This document shows, one piece after another, positions 25,337 through 32,082 of a stretch of 64,000 nt of DNA. Both the position numbers and the translations under genes were made by a program. This DNA comes from an uncultured Collinsella sp. Lineage in GTDB: Bacteria; Actinomycetota; Coriobacteriia; Coriobacteriales; Coriobacteriaceae. Below the pieces are notes generated by a model that worked only from the letters and a program-made list of their open reading frames with translations, was not told the DNA's origin and did not search any database. Location of the stretch: assembly GCA_937982065.1 (NCBI GenBank), contig CALJMO010000011.1, forward strand, positions 1-64,000. The letters run 5' to 3'. Each line of letters starts with the position of its first letter. Position 1 is the first letter of the stretch.

Positions 25337-26029
25337 CTAAACTGCGCATTCCTCACGTTCGGCATCCAGACGCGCCTTAACGGCATCGGCGGCGATGTGG
25401 TACGAAAAGCCCTTGCCCATCAAAAACCGGACGAGTTTTTCGAATCCACGTGTCTCGGGAACACGACGCTTCGCGAGCAAAGCCGATGCGCGAGCCAAGT
25501 CGTCCTCCACGGCGAAAAAATCCTCGGGATAGCCGGGGATATCATCGAGTACGACATGGCGGCGCTTAAGCTCGGTCTCAATCTTGCGCTGTCCCCAGCC
25601 GCGTCGCTTGCGCTCCTCGATAAAATACGAACAAAAGCGGTTCTCGTCTAAAAAGCGATACTCAATGGCACGCTCAACGGCGAATTCAATCGCGGCCGCG
25701 CGAAAACCGTAGCGAGCCAGCTTGTCACGGACCTCACCCGTGGCATGGTCGCGGCGCGACAGCATCTCAGTCACCATCGTAAGCGCGCATTTACGCTCAA
25801 TGAGCTGCACCGCCTCGCGAAACTCATCCCAATCGCAAGGAAGATCGGGGCGATTTTTAAGGAACAGGCGCGCGACACGAACAGGAATCCAGATGGATCG
25901 TTCAAAACCACCCTCGAGCTCGCAGTCGATATGTGCACAAGGCTTTTTTGATGCATACCCACTCGAGAACGAGGAGGTCGCCTTCTTATCGGGAAAGACG
26001 ACCGTGGCCTCGGTCACCGTATACGACAT
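25337..26029 (-). CDS. recX: Regulatory protein RecX
   Basis: A 230-residue RecX protein with three-helix repeats, including MLSRRDHATGEVRDKLARYG and AVERAIEYRFLDENRF, followed by RGWGQRKIETELKRR. RecX caps and disassembles RecA filaments, limiting recombination and SOS induction. It follows recA by 11 bp, the usual arrangement, and would be induced with it by DNA damage. A 60-residue N-terminal extension precedes the core, giving it a longer form than E. coli RecX. Confidence 0.92.
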   Translation of the reverse strand: MSYTVTEATVVFPDKKATSSFSSGYASKKPCAHIDCELEGGFERSIWIPVRVARLFLKNRPDLPCDWDEFREAVQLIERKCALTMVTEMLSRRDHATGEVRDKLARYGFRAAAIEFAVERAIEYRFLDENRFCSYFIEERKRRGWGQRKIETELKRRHVVLDDIPGYPEDFFAVEDDLARASALLAKRRVPETRGFEKLVRFLMGKGFSYHIAADAVKARLDAEREECAV

Positions 26030-26040
26030 AAGGGCATCCG

Positions 26041-27189
26041 TTACTCGTCGTCATCATCGAGCATCGCGGAGCCATCGATGGCGTAAAGCTCATCGAACTC
26101 CTCAGTTTCGGGCTGATCGGTCAGCTCGACCTCGGACGGAGCATCGTCATCGAATTCAAGGCCGCAGGCGAGGCGAACTTTATGCTCGATCTCGTCAGCA
26201 CAATCGGGGTGTTCGCGCAGGAAGGCCTTAGCGGCCTCGCGACCATTACCGAGCTTGTCCTCACCGTAAGCAAACCAAGAGCCCATCTTTTTGCAGATAC
26301 CGCACTCGACGGCCATGTCCAGAATCGAGCCCTCCTTAGAGATACCCGTGCCGTACATGATGTCGAACTCGGCAGAGCGGAACGGAGCGGCAACCTTATT
26401 CTTAACGACCTTGGCACGCACACGATTGCCGATAACCTCGTCCTTAAGCTTAATGCTGTCGATGCGGCGAATATCAATGCGCACCGACGAGAAGAACTTG
26501 AGGGCACGGCCGCCCGTCGTGGTCTCGGGGTTGCCGAACATGACGCCGATCTTCTCGCGCAGCTGGTTAATGAAGATGCAGGTCGTTTTAGATTTGGCGA
26601 GCGAGCCTGCGAGCTTACGGAGCGCCTGGCTCATCAGACGGGCTTGAAGGCCGACCGTAGTGTCGCCGATCTCGCCCTCGATCTCGGCACGCGGAGTCAA
26701 AGCGGCGACAGAGTCGACGACAATGGCGTCGATGGCGCCAGAGCGAACGAGCATGTCGACGATCTCGAGCGCCTGCTCGCCCGTATCGGGCTGGGAAATG
26801 AGGACTTCATCGATGTCCACGCCGATACGCGCGGCATACGTGGGATCGAGCGCGTGCTCGGCATCAATAAATGCCACGACGCCGCCCATAGCCTGGGCCT
26901 CTGCCAAAATCTCGAGCGAAAGCGTTGTCTTACCGGAGGACTCGGGGCCGTAAATCTCGACGATACGTCCGCGCGGCACGCCGCCGATGCCCAGCGCGGC
27001 ATCGAGGGCCAGGGCGCCCGTGGGAATGGCCTCGACCTCGAGCTCGGGACCACCGTCGCCGTACCTCATGATGGAACCCTGGCCGAATTTCTTCTCGATC
27101 TCGGCCTTGGTGGTGGCGATCATCTCATCGCGCTCTTTACCCGTCGTGCGAGCATGAACGGTACGTACGGGACCTGAATTCTTGGCCAT
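26041..27189 (-). CDS. recA: Recombinase RecA
   Basis: A 382-residue Rec[16 protein letters not shown], Walker [10 protein letters not shown], Walker [10 protein letters not shown], the L1/L2 region ([18 protein letters not shown]) and C-terminal acidic tail ending DDDDE. ATG at 27189 follows GAGGAGG. An SOS box sits in its promoter, and a set of 11-bp direct repeats lies further upstream. Central for repair, SOS induction (LexA cleavage) and integration of transforming DNA brought in by the ComEA/ComEC system encoded in the same window. Confidence 0.98.
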   Translation of the reverse strand: MAKNSGPVRTVHARTTGKERDEMIATTKAEIEKKFGQGSIMRYGDGGPELEVEAIPTGALALDAALGIGGVPRGRIVEIYGPESSGKTTLSLEILAEAQAMGGVVAFIDAEHALDPTYAARIGVDIDEVLISQPDTGEQALEIVDMLVRSGAIDAIVVDSVAALTPRAEIEGEIGDTTVGLQARLMSQALRKLAGSLAKSKTTCIFINQLREKIGVMFGNPETTTGGRALKFFSSVRIDIRRIDSIKLKDEVIGNRVRAKVVKNKVAAPFRSAEFDIMYGTGISKEGSILDMAVECGICKKMGSWFAYGEDKLGNGREAAKAFLREHPDCADEIEHKVRLACGLEFDDDAPSEVELTDQPETEEFDELYAIDGSAMLDDDDE

Positions 27190-27219
27190 GAATAGCCCTC
27201 CTCTTAACAACCTGCATCG

Positions 27220-27248
27220 ATAATAAACGAACGGCTGTTCGTGGTCAA
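27220..27248 (-). promoter_or_regulatory. recA promoter with SOS box in the spacer
   Basis: Minus-strand -35 TTGACC (27243-27248), 17-bp spacer, -10 TATTAT (27220-27225). The spacer contains CGAACAGCCGTTCG (27228-27241), a perfect LexA palindrome. LexA binding would therefore block recA until DNA damage. Confidence 0.9.
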
Positions 27249-27279
27249 CCGTTCAGATAAATCATATGCAGCCGACCTT

Positions 27280-27341
27280 TCCAAAACCCAACCAAAAGCC
27301 GACCAAACACTGACCAAAAACTTGACCGCAGGCGAACCAAG
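27280..27341. repeat. Phased 11-bp ACCAAAA direct repeats upstream of recA
   Basis: Six ACC(A) units with the CC at 27281, 27292, 27303, 27314, 27326 and 27337, that is 11, 11, 11, 12 and 11 bp apart. The best units read ACCAAAAGCCG and ACCAAACACTG. They are about 32-94 bp upstream of the -35. One helical-turn spacing is what OmpR/PhoB-type regulators use. Two matching units lie upstream of comEA (56121-56143). Confidence 0.7.
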
Positions 27342-27417
27342 CAACGCATGACGAGCAAGATTACGATAACTACCTGCACAAAGATCAAATTCGCCAGAGG
27401 TCCCTATCTCCACAATT

Positions 27418-27437
27418 AAGGGGCCCGGAGGCCCCTT
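27418..27437. terminator. Terminator after cinA
   Basis: AAGGGGCC and GGCCCCTT form an 8-bp stem with a 4-nt loop, flanked by AATT and AAAA, so T-rich sequence follows on either strand. It lies 10 bp after the cinA stop codon. Confidence 0.82.
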
Positions 27438-27446
27438 AAAACACGT

Positions 27447-27977
27447 CTATTCCATAGAATCGAGCACGTAGACAAAGCGACCCAGTGCCTCAGCGACCGC
27501 ATGGGCACGGACGCATGAACGATCGCCCTCATAGTGACAACGAATGGAGTCCACGACCGGCGCTCCCCCATTGGCCGAGCGATACGCCCAGCCAATATAA
27601 AAGGTTCCAGCCGGATCGTCCTCGGTGCCTCCACCGGGGCCGGCATAGCCCGTCGCGCTCACGGCAATATCGCTCTGGTACAGCTCCAGCGAACCGGCAG
27701 CCATCTCCCGCGCCGTCTGGTACGACACCGCGGTATAGCGGTCGAGCGTCTCTTGCTCAACGCCGAGCACGCAATGCTTAATCTCGTCGCAGTACGTCAC
27801 CGCACCGCCGCGCAGCACCGCCGAGGCACCGGGGATATCGGCGATCGTCGAGGCGATCATGCCCGCTGTTAGAGATTCAGCCGTCGAAACCGTCACACCA
27901 CGAACGCTTGCACGCTCGACAATATCGCGTGCGAGCTCTTCGTTATGCGCGGCAATCTGCTCATATGATTCCGTCAT
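27447..27977 (-). CDS. cinA: CinA C-terminal domain protein (nicotinamide-nucleotide amidase)
   Basis: A 176-residue stand-alone CinA C-terminal domain: TVSTAESLTAGMIASTIADI with the catalytic Ser/Thr region, GGAVTYCDEIKHCVLGV and SATGYAGPGGGT. The domain deamidates NMN to nicotinate mononucleotide in pyridine nucleotide recycling (PncC). The N-terminal MoCF domain of full-length CinA is absent. It ends the yajQ-rimO-pgsA-cinA set, directly before recA, the order seen in many Gram-positives where cinA-recA is competence inducible. Confidence 0.9.
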   Translation of the reverse strand: MTESYEQIAAHNEELARDIVERASVRGVTVSTAESLTAGMIASTIADIPGASAVLRGGAVTYCDEIKHCVLGVEQETLDRYTAVSYQTAREMAAGSLELYQSDIAVSATGYAGPGGGTEDDPAGTFYIGWAYRSANGGAPVVDSIRCHYEGDRSCVRAHAVAEALGRFVYVLDSME

Positions 27978-27989
27978 GCCTACCAGGAC

Positions 27990-28628
27990 CTAGACCGAAA
28001 AGACGATCTTGCGGCAGTTCCAGAAGTACTGAGCGCCCGAGATAACGGTCAGGATAACGGCCACGGCGTACAGGAAGCGTGAGACGCCATAGAGACCGAG
28101 CAACAGCTCCGCAGGCCCCAACTGGAGGCCGGTCATCGCAAAGACGCACAGGTAGCCGCAGATGGAGACCATCGTAGTCGCCGTCTTGTACTTGCCAAGC
28201 TTATCGGCGGCAACGACAACACCGGCCGCGCTCGCGACCATGCGCAGGGCGCTCACCAGCAGCTCGCGGAACAGGATGATGAACACCGACCACACAGTAA
28301 TGGCACCAAAGTCCAAGAACAGCAGCAGGGCCGAGAACACGAGCAACTTATCGGCGATGGGATCCAGGAACTTGCCGAAGTCGGTGATCTCGTTGCGCGA
28401 ACGAGCCAGGTAGCCATCAACCTTATCGGTGCACGACAGGATGACGTACAGAATAAAGGCGCCAGCGGCGAGCGGACCGTCGAAGGTGCTCCAATCCGTA
28501 CCGGCAACGCTTGTGTGAGACAGCGCCGACACAATCATGAACACCGGAATAAAGACGATGCGCACGCACGTCACGATGTTGGCGGGCGTCCAAACACTCG
28601 TCAGTTCCTTATTGCTCTCGTTAGCCAC
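27990..28628 (-). CDS. pgsA: CDP-diacylglycerol-glycerol-3-phosphate 3-phosphatidyltransferase
   Basis: A 212-residue membrane enzyme making phosphatidylglycerophosphate. The signature DKVDGYLAR, eight residues, G, xxx, D, xxx, D (FGKFLDPIADK) is complete, and about five membrane segments are present. GTG start with GGAGAG upstream. Position between rimO and cinA/recA is typical of pgsA. It is more likely the housekeeping PgsA than the paralogue at 7068-7772. Confidence 0.93.
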   Translation of the reverse strand: MANESNKELTSVWTPANIVTCVRIVFIPVFMIVSALSHTSVAGTDWSTFDGPLAAGAFILYVILSCTDKVDGYLARSRNEITDFGKFLDPIADKLLVFSALLLFLDFGAITVWSVFIILFRELLVSALRMVASAAGVVVAADKLGKYKTATTMVSICGYLCVFAMTGLQLGPAELLLGLYGVSRFLYAVAVILTVISGAQYFWNCRKIVFSV

Positions 28629-28637
28629 GACGCTCTC

Positions 28638-29987
28638 CTACTCCACAACATGACCGATAAGCTCGTAGCAGAAGCTATCGGTAAACTCGACCGTCAGAAT
28701 ATCGCCCACAGATGCCTCGCTGGCATCCAGATGCACCGCACCATCGGAATCGGGCGCCTGGAACCAGGCATGTCCGATGAGCTCGGCACCGTCCTCGGTC
28801 TCCTCGATGCCGTCGACAATCACCTGGGCGCGCTCGCCCACATGGGCCGCCGTGGCGGCAAAACCGAGCGACTCGGCCAGATCCATGGCCTCCTGGGCGC
28901 GCTCGAGCTTAACCTCTTCGTTAACCTGACCTTCCATCTTGGCGGCCAGGCTGCCCTCCTCACGCGAGTAGGCAAAGACGCTCGTGTAATCAAAGCCGAC
29001 TGTGTCCATAAAGTCAATAAGATCGCGGAACTCGTCCTCGGTCTCGGTCGGGAAGCCGACCATGGCCGTAGAGCGAATCACGATACCGGGGATACGCTCG
29101 CGCAGGTCACGGAACAGGTCCTCGAGCTCCTGACGCGAACCGGATCGACGCATGGCCTTGAGGATGCGCGCGTCGCAGTGCTGCACGGGGATATCGATAT
29201 AGGGCAGCACCTCGGGCGTATCGCGGATGGTCTCGATAAGCTCGTCGGTCATGCCCTCGGGCTGCAGGTAGAGTACGCGGACCCACACGTTATGAGGACG
29301 CACCGCCTCAGCAACGGCCTGCAACAGCTGCGCCAGATTGCGCGGCGAGCCCTCGGCGAGGTCCTCGTCGGCAAAGTCGGTACCCCAGATGCCCGTGTCC
29401 TGACCGATCAAAACGATCTCGCGCACGCCACCGGCGACCAGGTCGCGCACCTCGGAGATAATGCTCTTGGCATTGCGCGAGTGATAACGACCGCGGATAT
29501 ACGGGATCATGCAGAAGCTACAGAAGCGGTTGCAGCCATCGGAGATCTTGACATAGGCGACAGCGCCCTCGACGGTGCGCTTGATCTGCGGAATATAGGC
29601 GGCAATCTCGCGCTCCACGCCCAGCACATCATCGATGACCGCCACGATGCCGTCTTCCTCGTCGGCCTTCACAAAGGCCGCAACCTCGGGCAGCTCGTCG
29701 GGCAGGTCGTCGCCGTAGCGTGACGGCACGCACCCGCACATGACAATCGGGCAGGAACGAACGCCGTCCTGCACCTCATTGGCAAGCTCAAGCGTGGTCT
29801 CGATGCTCTCGGACGTTGCAGAGGCAAGGAACGAGCACGTATTGACGATGGCGATATCGGCATCCTGCGGATCGAATGCCTCCTCGTAGCCCGCGGCGGT
29901 CAGCAGCGAACGCATACGGTCGGTATCGACCTCGTTCTTGGCGCACCCGAGGGTGATATAGAGTACGGAGCCCAACGGAGTATCCAT
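28638..29987 (-). CDS. rimO: Ribosomal protein S12 methylthiotransferase
   Basis: A 449-residue radical-SAM enzyme that methylthiolates an aspartate of ribosomal protein S12. UPF0004 domain begins YITLGCAKNEVDTDRM, radical-SAM CNRFCSFCMIPYIRGR, and a C-terminal TRAM domain. The LGCAKNxVD form separates RimO from MiaB and MtaB. It is 9 bp upstream of pgsA. Confidence 0.95.
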   Translation of the reverse strand: MDTPLGSVLYITLGCAKNEVDTDRMRSLLTAAGYEEAFDPQDADIAIVNTCSFLASATSESIETTLELANEVQDGVRSCPIVMCGCVPSRYGDDLPDELPEVAAFVKADEEDGIVAVIDDVLGVEREIAAYIPQIKRTVEGAVAYVKISDGCNRFCSFCMIPYIRGRYHSRNAKSIISEVRDLVAGGVREIVLIGQDTGIWGTDFADEDLAEGSPRNLAQLLQAVAEAVRPHNVWVRVLYLQPEGMTDELIETIRDTPEVLPYIDIPVQHCDARILKAMRRSGSRQELEDLFRDLRERIPGIVIRSTAMVGFPTETEDEFRDLIDFMDTVGFDYTSVFAYSREEGSLAAKMEGQVNEEVKLERAQEAMDLAESLGFAATAAHVGERAQVIVDGIEETEDGAELIGHAWFQAPDSDGAVHLDASEASVGDILTVEFTDSFCYELIGHVVE

Positions 29988-30013
29988 GTTGGAGAGCGGT
30001 CCTTTCGAATGAA

Positions 30014-30511
30014 TTAGCGGTAGTTGGTGAACTGCAGCGGCTGACCGTAGTCCTGTTCGCGCAGGAACTGAATCACGGTCTGCAACGCATCCTTGGAAGC
30101 AGAGGAAACACGCAGTTTGTCGGCCTCAATCGTCACCTTGACCTTGAGCTTCTGATCCTTGATGTCCTTATTAATCTTCTTGGCAGTCGTCTGGTCGATA
30201 CCCTCGACGATGTGACCGAGCACGCGCACGGTACCACCCGATGCAGCCTGAGGAGCATCCCAGGACACGGCCTTAAGATCGATGCCGCGCTTGATGAGCT
30301 TGGAGCTCAGGACGTCGATGATCTGCTTGGAGACAAAGTCGGCCGGGGCGTTGATCGTAAAGAGCTTGTCGCCCTTCGAAAGCTCGATGGTGGCGCCGGA
30401 ATCCTTAAGGTCATAGCGCTGGGAAATCTCGCGCGTGGTCTGCTGGAAGGCATTGTCGACCTCCTGCATATTGACCTCGGACACGACGTCGAAGCTGGAA
30501 TCTTTAGCCAT
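30014..30511 (-). CDS. yajQ: YajQ family nucleotide-binding protein
   Basis: A 165-residue UPF0234 protein with two ferredoxin-like halves: SFDVVSEVNMQEVDNAF at the start and KVQVTIE-like KVKVTIEADKLRVSS near the end. YajQ proteins bind nucleotides, and in Xanthomonas cyclic di-GMP; the role here is unknown. GAAAGGA precedes the ATG. It lies between the RodZ-like gene and rimO and is likely in the same transcript. Confidence 0.93.
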   Translation of the reverse strand: MAKDSSFDVVSEVNMQEVDNAFQQTTREISQRYDLKDSGATIELSKGDKLFTINAPADFVSKQIIDVLSSKLIKRGIDLKAVSWDAPQAASGGTVRVLGHIVEGIDQTTAKKINKDIKDQKLKVKVTIEADKLRVSSASKDALQTVIQFLREQDYGQPLQFTNYR

Positions 30512-30537
30512 GGTTAATCCTTTCGCTTACGAGCGGC

Positions 30538-32082
30538 TTAGTAGCTGTCGTACGAATAGTCGGTAGAATCGGTGGGCGTTTGACCGTCAGTTGCGGTAAC
30601 GGCACCATCCGTGGACTGGGCATCGGTACCGTCGGAGGTGTCGGTACCATCGGTGGTGTCGGTACCATCGGTGGTGTCGGTACCATCGGTGGTGTCGGTA
30701 CCATCAGAACTTTCACCATTCGCGGAATCAGTCGTCTCCTTCTTGGGAACGGTGATCGTCACACGCGCCACGCCCGAGGTCTTGGTATCGTAACGGACCT
30801 TTTCACCGTTCTTGGTAACGGTGACATCGGAAGGCTTGGACGTGGTGATCTCGATCGAGGACTCGGGCGTGTACTCCTGCTCAAAGGGGCCAGTCGCCTG
30901 GGCGCCATAGACCGACTTGCCGTCGACCTTGACCTCAATCCACGCGGTCTTTCCCTTGGCAACGGAGACCTTGACCTTCGTGACCTCGTTTTCTTCCTTC
31001 TTGGCCGTCTTGGTGGCGTCCGAATCGGTCGACTCATCCGTCGCCTCATCGGTATCTTCGTCCTCGTCGACCGTTTCGGTCTTCTTAGAAGACTTCTTGG
31101 TCGTCGTCTTGGTGGCAACGGGCGTCTCGGGCGTCGACTCGGGCGCCGAGGAGCCGCAGCCACGCAGGAGCACCACGATGAGCACGATCAGCAGCAGCGC
31201 CACGGCGCCGATGCCGGCGTAGACGATACGCGGATCGAGCCCGTTGTTTTGAGGAGTACGTGATCCGCCGCGTCCACGACTGGAACTGCTGCGGCCGCCT
31301 CCCTGAGGCATACGACCACGATTGCTATCGGAACGGCCGCGATAGCCACCCTGGCCCTGAAGGCTGCGCTGACCCGAGCGGGGCGCAAGTTCACCTCGGC
31401 CTTGATAGCCACGCTGGCCCGAACGCGGAGCCGAGGAGCGCTGGCCATACGGCTGTGATTGAGAGCGAAGACGCGGCGTCACCTGCGTGGTATCGGCATC
31501 CGCATAGCCACCGCGAGAGCGTCCCGTAGAGGCACCACGGTAACCGCGATCGGAATAGCCGCCGTCGCCGTAGCCGGCACGAGGGTCACGCGCCACGCCG
31601 CGAGCAGCGGGAAGCGCACGGTCCTCGGGCATCGGCGTACTGCGGAACCGGTCACGCTGTGAGCGAATTTCCTCGCCCGAACCCGTCTCGGTAATATAAC
31701 CGGCCTGCTGAGGACGCTGTCCATAGCGGGTCGAACGACCGCCCTGAACCATCAGGAAGCGCCCGTTATCGACCGAGGAGCGCGAATTGACGTAGCCGGC
31801 GGCGTCCTGAAAACGACCGCCCTGCTGCGATGTCTCGCGTTCGTATGCCATCAGGTCGTCAAAGTAGGCATTGACGACCTCGCGCGGATTGAGGCCCAAA
31901 AAGCGAGCATAGCTCGAAATCATGCCCTGCGCATAGCCGCGCGGCGGCATCGAAGCAAAGTTACCGGTCTCGAAAAACTCGATGATCTGCGGCCTGATTT
32001 TGATGGTATTGGCGACCTGCTGAATGGAAAGGCCCATTCGGCGACGCTGCTCGAGCAGCATGTCACCAAAGCGTGCAGCCAT
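30538..32082 (-). CDS. RodZ-like helix-turn-helix membrane protein
   Basis: A 514-residue protein. Residues 1-90 are a Cro/C1-type helix-turn-helix (LLEQRRRMGLSIQQVANTIK ... MISSYARFLGL) as in RodZ; a long Arg/Gly/Ser/Gln-rich disordered region (about 90-270) leads to one membrane segment (about 273-297), an acidic Thr/Glu/Lys segment, a RodZ C-terminal-like beta domain (VDGKSVYGAQATGPFEQEY) and a Thr-Asp-Gly repeat tail. RodZ links MreB to the cell-wall machinery. The gene overlaps ftsK by a few bases, so division, DNA segregation and shape genes are coupled. The basic disordered region is far longer than in E. coli RodZ. Confidence 0.82.
   Translation of the reverse strand: MAARFGDMLLEQRRRMGLSIQQVANTIKIRPQIIEFFETGNFASMPPRGYAQGMISSYARFLGLNPREVVNAYFDDLMAYERETSQQGGRFQDAAGYVNSRSSVDNGRFLMVQGGRSTRYGQRPQQAGYITETGSGEEIRSQRDRFRSTPMPEDRALPAARGVARDPRAGYGDGGYSDRGYRGASTGRSRGGYADADTTQVTPRLRSQSQPYGQRSSAPRSGQRGYQGRGELAPRSGQRSLQGQGGYRGRSDSNRGRMPQGGGRSSSSRGRGGSRTPQNNGLDPRIVYAGIGAVALLLIVLIVVLLRGCGSSAPESTPETPVATKTTTKKSSKKTETVDEDEDTDEATDESTDSDATKTAKKEENEVTKVKVSVAKGKTAWIEVKVDGKSVYGAQATGPFEQEYTPESSIEITTSKPSDVTVTKNGEKVRYDTKTSGVARVTITVPKKETTDSANGESSDGTDTTDGTDTTDGTDTTDGTDTSDGTDAQSTDGAVTATDGQTPTDSTDYSYDSY
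30625..30714. repeat. 18-bp tandem repeats inside the RodZ-like gene
   Basis: Five tandem 18-bp units; three consecutive ones (30643, 30661, 30679) are identical. They encode the (Thr/Asp/Gly) hexapeptide repeat near the protein's C-terminus. Each unit is a multiple of three, so copy-number change keeps the frame. Confidence 0.92.

Noticed and set aside
27280..27341. 11-bp repeats considered as a CRISPR or replication iterons
   Set aside because: Units are too short and too degenerate for CRISPR, and no replication initiator gene or AT-rich unwinding region is adjacent.
30625..30714. Tandem repeats considered as a CRISPR array
   Set aside because: Units are contiguous 18-mers without spacers and lie inside a coding frame that they translate into hexapeptide repeats.
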